A DNA stretch of 64,000 bases from Corynebacterium variabile (GCF_006539825.1 NZ_BJNT01000021.1:1-64000); one strand, 5' to 3'; positions 32,110 through 38,837 are shown, counted from the stretch's first letter. Made by a program: numbers and translations. Notes: generated by a model from the letters alone, not told the origin.

Positions 32110-33282
32110 ATGAACACCATTCCGAACACCCCACTACAAGCGAATCTGAGCGTCGCTGACGACCATCGTAGGGCTTATGCCAGGCCGACCGAGTTCACCC
32201 GTCCTACGGGCTATGAGAGCCGTCTAGAGGCCATTGCTGAGGCGTGGAACGTCGCACCGGAAGACCTACTGCACCCCGGCTATGTCGCGGCCCGTGCCGA
32301 GGTCGAGAAGATCGGCGGGGAGATTGCCGAATACGCCCCGGTCGCTTTGCCCGACGCTGCTGTCCTGCGAGAGAAGAATGACGCCGGTCGGCGGAAGATT
32401 ATCAACGATACCCGCGCCGAGAATGAATACCGGGCACAGGTGAGGGCTGAACTACAGGGAATTCAGAAGGCCGCTGTGGAGACGCTAGAGGTGAACAAGG
32501 CCCCGGAACTTACGTTCGATCACGTCTTGTCGGTCCTGCCGGTCGCTGAGACGGTGGCGAAGGTTCGGGCAATGGCCGCGTATCTCGGTGCCTATTGCAA
32601 TCACGACGTTCTGCCACTCACCCTAAAGACCGGTAACGATCTGCGGGACGCTATGGCCGCTAACGAGGTAATTCCTGAGTTCCGCGCCGGGCTGGTTCGT
32701 CTACTCATGCTTGATCTGCTGTTGCCGAATCCTGCGGAGGGCTACGCGCTATTCAGTGACCCGGGGATTAAGGGGATGCTGACGTACCGCCACAACGTTT
32801 CCAATTCTGGTCAGGCTATCGGCACCGTCTGTGACTGGTCGGACGCTGATCTTTCGGCACACAAGGTCGCGGAAGACTGGCGGGAAGCGTTTATCGGCGG
32901 CTTTACCGACGACATTACCGGTCGCCGTTTGAGCGATGATAATCAGTTCAGTGCGATTGGGTCTGGTGATAAGGCTGTAACGCCTTTGGCACGTGGCCTG
33001 ATTGGTGACTTCGTGCTCGACGTGGCGCCTACTTGGGAGGTGTTGCAGGACCGACTACGGCGTTTCTCTGAGGCTAATCGGAAGGCTGAGGATTGGGAGG
33101 GCCGTTTCAGTGCTGACGTTTTCGAGGATTCCGAATCTCATGTCTTGAATCGCCAGACTGGTCAGTACGAGAAGGTGATCAGTCGCCGTAATCTTCGTGA
33201 CAATTCCGTTGAGCGAATCACCGTTGGCTCGACTGTCCCGGAGCCGGATATGGTGCCGTTTGTTCAGCCGGTTCGGGATTAG
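32110..33282 (+). CDS. Unknown 390-aa island protein
   Basis: I do not recognise this protein. It is soluble, without signal peptide or membrane helix, mostly alpha-helical by composition, with a charged N-terminal third (VAARAEVEKIGGEIAEYAPV, NDAGRRKIINDTRAENEYRA). A second region is enriched in aromatic and acidic residues. ATG 32110 has GAAAGGGAAC about ten bases upstream, the same type of site as the HTH genes, so it likely lies in one operon with them. It is the largest island gene after the integrase and occupies the place where satellites often keep a replication or phage-interference gene; that function is not shown by the sequence. Confidence 0.75.
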   Translation: MNTIPNTPLQANLSVADDHRRAYARPTEFTRPTGYESRLEAIAEAWNVAPEDLLHPGYVAARAEVEKIGGEIAEYAPVALPDAAVLREKNDAGRRKIINDTRAENEYRAQVRAELQGIQKAAVETLEVNKAPELTFDHVLSVLPVAETVAKVRAMAAYLGAYCNHDVLPLTLKTGNDLRDAMAANEVIPEFRAGLVRLLMLDLLLPNPAEGYALFSDPGIKGMLTYRHNVSNSGQAIGTVCDWSDADLSAHKVAEDWREAFIGGFTDDITGRRLSDDNQFSAIGSGDKAVTPLARGLIGDFVLDVAPTWEVLQDRLRRFSEANRKAEDWEGRFSADVFEDSESHVLNRQTGQYEKVISRRNLRDNSVERITVGSTVPEPDMVPFVQPVRD

Positions 33283-33318
33283 GCTGGGTGACTGACTGTG
33301 ACTTACTTTGAGGAATTA

Positions 33319-33438
33319 ATGGCCGATATTGCCGCCAGGTTCGAAATGCTGGACCAGCGGTGCGCTGAGGTGGATGCAGCCATGTCTGACCTGCGGAAAG
33401 ACCTCCTAAGCCCATTTGCGGGCCTAAACACCCCGTAG
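33319..33438 (+). CDS. Small island protein (39 aa), predicted coiled coil
   Basis: ATG 33319 is preceded by GAGGAA at four-base spacing. The product, MADIAARFEMLDQRCAEVDA and onward, has a heptad-like pattern of hydrophobic residues through VDAAMSDLRKDLL. A GTG at 33298 would add seven residues. Function unknown. A terminator-like hairpin follows. Confidence 0.5.
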   Translation: MADIAARFEMLDQRCAEVDAAMSDLRKDLLSPFAGLNTP

Positions 33439-33449
33439 CCCTACAAATA

Positions 33450-33482
33450 CCCGCTCAAGCCGTTAGAGAGCGTCTGAGCGGG
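33450..33482 (+). terminator. Hairpin after the small coiled-coil ORF
   Basis: Perfect 8-base arms CCCGCTCA and TGAGCGGG around a 17-base loop. No T run follows, so it could terminate or protect the transcript. Confidence 0.5.
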
Positions 33483-33507
33483 CCTACAATCAACGAGAGA
33501 GAGTGAA

Positions 33508-33750
33508 ATGACTGAATACGACGACAATACTACCGAGGACGTTTACCGGGGAGCGCAGAAGCGGGAAACGTTGGGGTCAATCCCGTGCGGGTTCCGTGAC
33601 AATGGCGCACGCCGGGAATATGCTGACCTTGACTTGTTCCGGGTGACCGACGAGGTGCGCGACACCGCATACAACTACCTTTGCATCGGCAACACCGAGA
33701 TTCGTTTGAACGATAAGCAGACCGCAACGCTGCTGACCATTCTGAAATAG
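33508..33750 (+). CDS. Unknown 80-aa island protein
   Basis: Not recognised. The product is acidic at the N terminus (MTEYDDNTTEDVYRGAQKRE) and has a mixed C terminus (NTEIRLNDKQTATLLTILK). ATG 33508 follows GAGAGAGTG. It is nine bases ahead of the next gene, which has a GGAG site, so the run 33508-34385 looks like one operon of tightly packed small genes. Confidence 0.65.
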   Translation: MTEYDDNTTEDVYRGAQKRETLGSIPCGFRDNGARREYADLDLFRVTDEVRDTAYNYLCIGNTEIRLNDKQTATLLTILK

Positions 33751-33759
33751 GAGAAGCGA

Positions 33760-34110
33760 ATGAATAAAGCGAGTGACGACTGGGTTCGCTGGGGCCTTAG
33801 TGTTTGGCGGAAGGCCGTTCGTGAGCATAACGGAATTAGCGCGGAAATGAAGTTGAGCATCCTCGATCTAGAATATCGAATGAAAGATTGTCGAGTTCGA
33901 CTGTCTGCGCTCGAAGAGGAAGAAAAGGCTGCCGGTAACTGTTTGGTCAGCGCGGCGATTACCGCGTGTGAGCACGGGCTAATGGACCCCAGAAAGGCCC
34001 ACGGCGACACGATTTTCTGGGCAGTTATGCCGCTCGCCGTTCCGCTCTGGGCGGCAGTAGTAGAGGATTACTGCAAGGCAAAACGGGAACAAAAAGGAGA
34101 CGAGGAATGA
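33760..34110 (+). CDS. Unknown 116-aa island protein with possible membrane segment
   Basis: Not recognised. Residues around 28-62 (MKLSILDLEYRMKDCRVRLS and following) predict a coiled coil. A hydrophobic stretch near the C terminus (IFWAVMPLAVPLWAAVVEDY) could be one membrane helix before a basic-acidic tail. ATG 33760 has AGGAG upstream. Its last codons overlap the next gene by four bases (ATGA), indicating coupling. Confidence 0.65.
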   Translation: MNKASDDWVRWGLSVWRKAVREHNGISAEMKLSILDLEYRMKDCRVRLSALEEEEKAAGNCLVSAAITACEHGLMDPRKAHGDTIFWAVMPLAVPLWAAVVEDYCKAKREQKGDEE

Positions 34111-34385
34111 GACATATCAGTTTTAAGGCGATGGACGATACCCGGACTCATTGCGTGCGTGGTCACCTGCTGACTTACTGGAATTGTGCGAAGGCTGACC
34201 TTTCGGGCGGATGGTTGGCTTGCAGGTCGTGCGATTCGGCGCGGGCGGATATTCGACGTGATCGGCTGCGTGGTGTTGATTCGGCTGCACTGTTGCAGAA
34301 GAAGGCGGATGAGCATTACAAGCGGCTTGCAGACCTGGCACAGGATGAGTTGAGAGCGGAATTGAGGAGGGCTAATGCGGCCTGA
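34107..34385 (+). CDS. Small zinc-ribbon protein related to the island HNH protein
   Basis: The 92-aa product contains CVRGHLLTYWN, then CRSCDSARADIRRDRLRGVD, a Cys-x2-Gly-His...Cys-x2-Cys ribbon. The same module forms the C-terminal part of the HNH protein at 36236 (CVNGHPL...CRACNSARAKV, RRGVD). Here it stands alone without nuclease residues, followed by a charged helix. It may bind DNA; no function can be named. It overlaps both neighbours by a few bases. Confidence 0.7.
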   Translation: MRHISFKAMDDTRTHCVRGHLLTYWNCAKADLSGGWLACRSCDSARADIRRDRLRGVDSAALLQKKADEHYKRLADLAQDELRAELRRANAA

Positions 34386-34539
34386 GTTTTCGGTTGAGAG
34401 ATACCGTACGAAGGATGGAGTGTTGCTGTGGCGAATCGCTAATGGCAGGTACAACATGCTTTTGGACGATGAGAATATGAACACTTTGTTGGATAACGTC
34501 GAGAGGACGAAGAATCATGAGCGAGCAGAATCAAGATAG
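34375..34539 (+). CDS. Unknown 54-aa island protein
   Basis: The frame opens at ATG 34375, overlapping the end of the zinc-ribbon gene, with GAGGAGG just upstream, and overlaps the start of the next gene. The product begins MRPEFSVERYRTKDGVLLWR and ends in a basic tail. Overlap at both ends and the strong ribosome site favour a real gene. No homology recognised. Confidence 0.5.
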   Translation: MRPEFSVERYRTKDGVLLWRIANGRYNMLLDDENMNTLLDNVERTKNHERAESR

Positions 34540-34843
34540 GGGCACTACGGTTGAGGGGGCGTACTACTTGGCGGCGATAAAGTTCGATCAGTTGCAGTCT
34601 AAGAATATGGACCTACCGGCGTGGTTGCGGGTCGCGCACTATGCGAGGGCTAATCAGGGTGTGCGGTCGTGTGAATCGCGGCAGTCACGGGCGGAACTGT
34701 GTCGAACTACGGGGGCGAAGAATCCCGCGAGGGCTGTAACTGAGGCCGTTAAGTACGGTTATCTCCGTGAGGGATCGTCGGCAGAGTGCTTGAAATTGGC
34801 TGCTGTTTTCGTTGATCGGAAGCGGAGCGCGAGGGGTTACTAG
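34517..34843 (+). CDS. Unknown 108-aa protein preceding the iterons
   Basis: Not recognised with confidence. The stretch SRQSRAELCRTTGAKNPARAVTEAVKYGYL looks like a helix-turn-helix, in which an LCRTTGAKNPA helix pair resembles replication-protein winged helices. ATG 34517 has GAGAGGAC upstream. The gene ends about 50 bases before three palindromic iterons, the usual arrangement for an iteron-binding initiator or repressor, so a DNA-binding role at that site is a reasonable guess. Confidence 0.6.
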   Translation: MSEQNQDRGTTVEGAYYLAAIKFDQLQSKNMDLPAWLRVAHYARANQGVRSCESRQSRAELCRTTGAKNPARAVTEAVKYGYLREGSSAECLKLAAVFVDRKRSARGY

Positions 34844-34895
34844 CTTGATTTTCGTCACTTTTGACGATTTTACGTTTCCGCAGGTCAGGGTGGGT

Positions 34896-34961
34896 GCTAT
34901 ACGAATATCGTATAGGGTGCTATACGAATATCGTATAGCGGCAATACGAATATCGTATAGC
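34896..34961. repeat. Three palindromic iterons
   Basis: Copies at 34896-34915, 34919-34939 and 34941-34961, repeating every 22-23 bases. Each has the 17-base core TATACGAATATCGTATA: arms TATACGA and TCGTATA around ATA. The third copy has one changed base in the left arm (AATACGA). The spacing of about two helical turns puts the sites on one face of DNA. Candidate island origin, partition site or operator. Confidence 0.8.
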
Positions 34962-35140
34962 GAAATGGGGCTTGACCTGCTGATCGTTATTCCAGCTCTA
35001 GATTCTGTTCACCATTCCACCGAGACACCCTCACGCTGCGCCCTCTCACCCCTCACCTTGACCACCCACCGCTTGCGGTCGTCGCCACTCACCACCCTTT
35101 TCATGCTGGCCCATGATTTCATCAACGAAAGGACACACGA

Positions 35141-35341
35141 TTGAACACACACAGATTGCCGGTAGTTCCGGCGCCGGGGGACGAGGGTAAGACAGGGGAA
35201 CGCTGGACGACGTTCACGGTTGGGGCACACGATCACCGTTCTATCAGGTTCAGGTTCCCGCATCGGGTGGCCGTGATTGGCCGGGACGAAGTGCAGGCCT
35301 TGGCTGACTATTTGAACGATTGGTTGTTGGACACGGAGTAG
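35141..35341 (+). CDS. Unknown 66-aa island protein
   Basis: TTG 35141 is preceded by GAAAGGAC. The product runs from NTHRLPVVPAPGDEGKTGER through RFRFPHRVAVIGRDEVQALADYLNDWLL, with a beta-rich middle and an amphipathic C-terminal helix. Not recognised. It is the first gene after the iterons. A TTG start is common on this island. Confidence 0.6.
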   Translation: MNTHRLPVVPAPGDEGKTGERWTTFTVGAHDHRSIRFRFPHRVAVIGRDEVQALADYLNDWLLDTE

Positions 35342-35469
35342 GACCGGCCCCAACCCCCTCTAAAACTCACTGTAAGGCCCCTCTGACGGCTTTACAGGGC
35401 ATGACCGTACATCGACCCACCCTAGGGAGATTCAACCGCTTAAAACCCTACAGATTGGATAACAGCAAA

Positions 35470-35721
35470 ATGGACCTTTTAAGACACCCAAACATGAATG
35501 ACGGATTTGAGTCCGACACATGGGCCGACGATCTGACCTTCACCGAGACGTTCGACAGGCCGGAACACGTCTCGTGGGCGAACCGGACCAGGCCGCAGAC
35601 ACCACCGAAAGACCCGTGGAACGGCCCGATTGACGAGTTCATTGATTACCTGACCGGAACCACGACGGCACCCGGTGTCTCGTCAATGCCGAGGGCGAAC
35701 GGCGGAGAACAGTGGGTGTAG
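35470..35721 (+). CDS. Small acidic protein upstream of the ADP-ribosyltransferase-like gene
   Basis: An 83-aa acidic protein from ATG 35470 (ATG 35494 is an alternative). Features are NDGFESDTWADDLTFTETFD and DPWNGPIDEFIDYL. No known family. Its end overlaps the next start by ten bases, so expression is coupled. Acidic small proteins directly upstream of toxic enzymes can be antitoxins or inhibitors; that is only a hypothesis here. The ribosome site is weak. Confidence 0.5.
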   Translation: MDLLRHPNMNDGFESDTWADDLTFTETFDRPEHVSWANRTRPQTPPKDPWNGPIDEFIDYLTGTTTAPGVSSMPRANGGEQWV

Positions 35722-36239
35722 AGCACTTCGTCAACGAGACGGAGCATCTGACCCGCCTACGGGCACAACTGTTGACCGGTCAGGCACCGACGCCGCTGCA
35801 ACTGCTCACAGCGTGGACCCGTAGCGGCCACCCTGAACTACTCATGCCACAAGAGCGGTGGATAGACCTGTTCAACAACGCTCACATGCCCACACCAGAC
35901 CAGCCCGTGAACGTGTACCGAGGCGCACACGTGGATGAGTGGACCTATCAGCACTACGGCATGTCCTGGACTACCAGCCGTCAGGCCGCTGTGATCTTTG
36001 CCCGGCAACGGCACGAGGTTCGCACCGTCTTGACCGCTACAGCGCCTGTGGGTGCCATTCTTGTGGACTGTGAAGCGGTTTACGCACGCGCACGGGCACA
36101 GGGCCTACGACTGTCCACAGCGGAGCCGGAGGTCATCGTGGACCCGCTACTCATCACCGACGTGCGGCAGGTGCCGGAGCGCTCACGGACAGACAGACTA
36201 GGAATTGAATCAATAATTAATCGAAGGAGAATACTTTGA
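35712..36239 (+). CDS. ADP-ribosyltransferase-like protein (R-S-E pattern)
   Basis: The 175-aa product shows the three motif pattern of R-S-E ADP-ribosyltransferases: Arg70 in VNVYRGAHV, Ser85-Trp-Thr-Thr-Ser89 in YGMSWTTSRQAAVIFA, and Glu138-Pro-Glu140 in TAEPEVIVDP, an ExE motif. Spacing and a short core length fit phage mono-ADP-ribosyltransferases, and a hydrophobic strand (VGAILVDC) lies between motifs. I infer the family from these motifs, not from a search. GTG 35712 overlaps the upstream gene; the stop overlaps the HNH start (TTGA). Possible roles are host takeover, defence or a toxin. Confidence 0.65.
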   Translation: MGVEHFVNETEHLTRLRAQLLTGQAPTPLQLLTAWTRSGHPELLMPQERWIDLFNNAHMPTPDQPVNVYRGAHVDEWTYQHYGMSWTTSRQAAVIFARQRHEVRTVLTATAPVGAILVDCEAVYARARAQGLRLSTAEPEVIVDPLLITDVRQVPERSRTDRLGIESIINRRRIL

Positions 36240-36910
36240 ATACAAAAGCACTAGCCCGGGCGACCGGCTACACCGAAGAGGACCTGAACAGCCCCCACTT
36301 TATCGCTGGTAGCGGCTACCGAAGCGTACCGGGCTTCCCGCACATTCACATCCTTGCGGACGGCACGGAGGTCTGGAATGCGGAAACGAAGAAGGCCTAC
36401 AAGATCGGGCTAGACCGCACCGGGTACCCGGTGGTCTGGTTCGGCAGACGACATTGGCGAGTACAACGGCTTGTCTTGGCTGCTTGGCACCCCGGTTGCC
36501 TTGACGACGGCTCAATGGCATTGCATAAGGTTCCGAAGCGGAATTATGTAGCCGTTTGGAATCTCCGGCCGGGATCGGCGGCAGAGAACAGCGCAGACAT
36601 GGTGCGCCACGGGAACCACCACGGATCACGGAAGACGCTATGCGTCAACGGCCACCCTTTGATCGGTGAAAACCTCGTGAAGGCATATCTGTCCCGTGGT
36701 TGGCGCGTGTGCAGAGCGTGCAACAGTGCCCGGGCGAAGGTCAGCAACGCTAAGCGCCGTGGTGTTGATCTGACCGACCAGTTCCAGAGGTTCGCTGACG
36801 AGTACGCAGATCGTTTCCTCGCTGACACGTTTCTGCCTCTTCCCCTAACGCCTGTCGATGTGCTACAGCGCCGTGTTGACGCTGCTACGGGCGTGGAGTG
36901 GTGTGACTAA
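36236..36910 (+). CDS. HNH endonuclease with zinc ribbon (homing-type)
   Basis: The 224-aa product has a NUMOD4/HNH_3-like nuclease module: GYPVVWFGRRHWRVQRLVLAAW, then ALHKVPKRNYVAVWNLRPGSAAENSADM, in which the first His and Asn are present and the usual leading Asn-His is Leu-His. A zinc ribbon follows (CVNGHPL...CRACNSARAKV). Start is TTG 36236, overlapping the stop of the ADP-ribosyltransferase-like gene. Such nucleases nick or cut specific DNA and occur in phages, introns and satellites. The gene closes the coding part of the island. Confidence 0.8.
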   Translation: MNTKALARATGYTEEDLNSPHFIAGSGYRSVPGFPHIHILADGTEVWNAETKKAYKIGLDRTGYPVVWFGRRHWRVQRLVLAAWHPGCLDDGSMALHKVPKRNYVAVWNLRPGSAAENSADMVRHGNHHGSRKTLCVNGHPLIGENLVKAYLSRGWRVCRACNSARAKVSNAKRRGVDLTDQFQRFADEYADRFLADTFLPLPLTPVDVLQRRVDAATGVEWCD

Positions 36911-37016
36911 TAGGCTGGTCAGGGGGTGTTTTCGGTGCAGGTCAGGATTATATTCGGATTTCCGAATCAAGTGGTGGCCGTGCCCGCAATGCTTCCCGAC
37001 GCCGGGAACGTATGCG

Positions 37017-37196
37017 TGACCAGCAATGTTGAGGTCAACCTCGCAATGGTTCGCGGCATGTTCCGGGAAATCGGATCGTAGTCCCTGACCAGCGCATTTG
37101 AGGTCAACCTCGAAAAGGCACCTCCCAGAACCGGGAACTGTCCATGACCAGCGGAGATGATTACGCGGAGATTTCCGCGAAACGTCCCTGACCAGC
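37017..37196. repeat. Degenerate TGACCAGC repeat array
   Basis: TGACCAGC occurs at 37017, 37086, 37145 and 37189, at intervals of 69, 59 and 44 bases. Each copy follows a GGGAA or CGCGAA block, and the first two are followed by GAGGTCAACCTC, itself a small hairpin. Function unknown; it lies in noncoding DNA after the HNH gene. Confidence 0.6.
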
Positions 37197-37801
37197 GGAA
37201 AAAGGTTCACGATACTCCCCAGATTTTTCCGGGTGAGCAGTCTTGACCTATGCCAAAAGTTCAATACCTGGGATGAAACACCGTTGAATAGTGTGAAACC
37301 CGTACACGGAGAGGCTGATACCGTGTGACACCGTGTGCGTCGTGCGGCTTTCAATCATGTACGCTACCTTCGGCTCTATGACACCGGACTGGGGATCATT
37401 GCTGGTCTGGGGTCCCCCCCGGGGTGCTGTGCGGGGTTAGGTTTGCCTTACGAGACTACTGTTGTGGTGGGGGTTAGTTCGCCGGTCGGGGTGGGGTGGT
37501 TGTCGGTGGTGTCACCGAGAAGGTCTGGCCGGGGTGGTTGTCGGTGTCCTGTGCGTGCCGGGAGGGGATTGTGACGGCTACCCATAACAAGTCCTCGGGC
37601 GGTGTGGGGAGATCACCTGTGGGAATATTCTGGGAAAATCCAGAAAAGTCCTGACCTGCTATCCGTGCCTGTTCCCGGTCCTGCCGTCCTCGGTGACCCT
37701 TTTCACCATTGGTGGTGAATGCCCCGCTAGCGTCCCCTGTTTGTCCCCTGTACGGCGTTCTGCGGCCCTTGTAGGCTGTAGCCCCACCTGGACGTAGAAG
37801 T
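37197..37801. other. Noncoding stretch of the island right side
   Basis: About 600 bases with no supported gene. A frame at 37335-37574 is low-complexity Gly/Val and lacks a ribosome site. The top strand between 37390 and 37600 is rich in GGGGTGGTTGTCGGTG-like repeats. Confidence 0.5.
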
Positions 37802-37837
37802 AGCCCCCACAAGGCCTGTAATGGGCCTGTGGGGGCT
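37802..37837. terminator. Strong hairpin terminator near the island right end
   Basis: AGCCCCCACA...TGTGGGGGCT with additional GGCC/GGCC pairing inside, followed by TTTG. It lies just past the stop of a small minus-strand ORF and may end transcription from both sides. Confidence 0.75.
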
Positions 37838-37859
37838 TTGTCGTGCCTGTGGTGGGTCT

Positions 37860-37982
37860 CTACCGTCCGGTGTTGTGCTCGTCGTCGGTGTAGAGGCGTC
37901 GTGCTTCGTCCATCGTCTCCGCGAGTGCGGTTGTGGTTCGGGCGACGTTGGCCGCGTTAGTGTCGTGGGTGTCCACGTCCAT
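37860..37982 (-). CDS. Unknown 40-aa minus-strand protein of the island
   Basis: ATG 37982 has GGAGAG directly upstream on the minus strand. The product begins MDVDTHDTNAANVARTTTAL and ends in an acidic helix, ETMDEARRLYTDDE. The strong hairpin at 37802 follows it. It is the only island gene read leftward. Similar to no family I know. Confidence 0.5.
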   Translation of the reverse strand: MDVDTHDTNAANVARTTTALAETMDEARRLYTDDEHNTGR

Positions 37983-38055
37983 GCTCTCCGGGGTGGATGA
38001 TGGTCGGCGTTGCGGTGGTGTTGTTAATGGCTAAGGGTTACCTTTCTTGGTGGTA

Positions 38056-38100
38056 TACCCAATCAGTGCCCAACAAGACTGTCTCATTGGTGGTTGGGTA
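38056..38100. repeat. Integrase arm-type repeats (right)
   Basis: TACCCAAT (38056), GTGCCCAACA (38066-38075) and an inverse GTTGGGTA (38093-38100) match the motif found beside attL at 29827-29900. Confidence 0.6.
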
Positions 38101-38135
38101 GGGCTGTGACCAGTGGCGATAGTGTGTTAGTGGTG

Positions 38136-38153
38136 GATTCCCCATAGCTCCAC
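38136..38153 (+). repeat. attR core (18 bp)
   Basis: GATTCCCCATAGCTCCAC, identical to the tRNA-Ala 3' end at 29699-29716; it marks the right end of the island. Confidence 0.9.
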
Positions 38154-38161
38154 CGCACGTC

Positions 38162-38196
38162 AAGGGCACTTTCCGGGAAACCGGGGAGTGCCCTTT
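38162..38196 (+). terminator. Displaced terminator of the tRNA-Ala gene
   Basis: AAGGGCACTTTCC and GGGGAGTGCCCTTT pair in a long stem after attR. It resembles the hairpin behind the other tRNA pair (18391) and would have followed tRNA-Ala before integration. Confidence 0.75.
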
Positions 38197-38209
38197 GTCA
38201 TATTCCGCA

Positions 38210-38386
38210 TCATCGCTCAGCGGGACCCTCCGGTCGGCTGCGGTGCATCCACAACCGGGCGATGGACCGGAAGAAGCGACCGATCCTGCCGGGCTCGCGG
38301 CGTTGGGAGGCTGAGCGGAACGGAGTGTTCGCGGAAGGGTCGGTCTTCTCGGGGGCCGAGGTATCTGCGATCCAGTACTGGCTCAT
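38210..38386 (-). CDS. Unknown 58-aa basic protein
   Basis: ATG 38386 on the minus strand, with GGGGAGG just upstream, though very close. The product starts MSQYWIADTSAPEKTDPSAN and has an Arg-rich amphipathic segment (RIGRFFRSIARLWMHRSRP). Function unknown; longer versions from 38428 exist. It is convergent with the displaced terminator. Moderate doubt that it is a gene. Confidence 0.4.
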   Translation of the reverse strand: MSQYWIADTSAPEKTDPSANTPFRSASQRREPGRIGRFFRSIARLWMHRSRPEGPAER

Positions 38387-38501
38387 ACCTCCCCACCCAG
38401 GCACACACGCGCTCAGCGGACCCCTCAATTCGGGGGCAGCGCGAGGCGGCGTTCATGCCTAGGGTAGGGAACTCACCAACCCACGACATCACCGGAAGGG
38501 A

Positions 38502-38726
38502 ATGAGCACGATGACCGATCAGGACAAGAAGACCGGTAAGCATCACGCCGAGGACGCCCCTGCGCCCGAGGACACCAAGAAGGATCCGAAGCACACCGCG
38601 GAAGACAAGGACAGCAAGGACACGGACTCCGGGCTTCCGCAGCAGGGACCCGGAACGATCGAGGAGACGATCGACGAGTGGGGCGAGGAGACCTTCCCCG
38701 CCAGTGACCCGCCCGCGAACTACTGA
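38502..38726 (+). CDS. Small hydrophilic protein with C-terminal EWGEETFPASDPP motif
   Basis: The 74-aa product is highly charged and probably disordered, rich in Lys, Asp and Glu (KHHAEDAPAPEDTKKDPKHT). It ends in DEWGEETFPASDPPANY, a motif recurring at the C terminus of many small bacterial proteins of unknown function. ATG 38502 is preceded by GGAAGGGA. It stands alone before the secreted-protein gene. Confidence 0.75.
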   Translation: MSTMTDQDKKTGKHHAEDAPAPEDTKKDPKHTAEDKDSKDTDSGLPQQGPGTIEETIDEWGEETFPASDPPANY

Positions 38727-38777
38727 CCTGCGAATGCGGGGCGACCTCGGTGCTGGGCCGATGTGAGATCAAGTACA

Positions 38778-38796
38778 TTAGGCCAGGCTCACCGAT
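38778..38796. promoter_or_regulatory. DtxR-like iron box
   Basis: TTAGGCCAGGCTCACCGAT matches the 19-base DtxR consensus at about 14 positions. It is 41 bases upstream of a secreted-protein gene. Confidence 0.5.
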
Positions 38797-38837
38797 ACGA
38801 CAGGAGAAAGTCGACGTGATGTGGGTACGCTACCCGC

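Larger units (their letters stand above)
29699..38153. mobile_element. 8.5-kb integrated element (satellite-like island) in tRNA-Ala
   Basis: The element is bounded by 18-base direct repeats in the tRNA 3' end and at 38136-38153. It carries a tyrosine integrase next to attL, two AlpA/excisionase-like small HTH genes, a row of small unknown genes, iterons, an ADP-ribosyltransferase-like gene, an HNH endonuclease gene and repeat arrays. Base composition is visibly more AT-rich than the flanks, and starts are often TTG. No capsid, terminase, lysis, relaxase or polymerase genes are recognisable. The compact layout recalls phage-inducible islands or other satellites, but this is inferred. Confidence 0.85.

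Noticed and set aside
37017..37196. Possible CRISPR array
   Set aside because: Repeats are only 8 bases exact, intervals vary from 44 to 69, and no cas genes are present.
37335..37574. 79-aa frame near the island right end
   Set aside because: Low-complexity Gly/Val repeats and no ribosome site; treated as noncoding.
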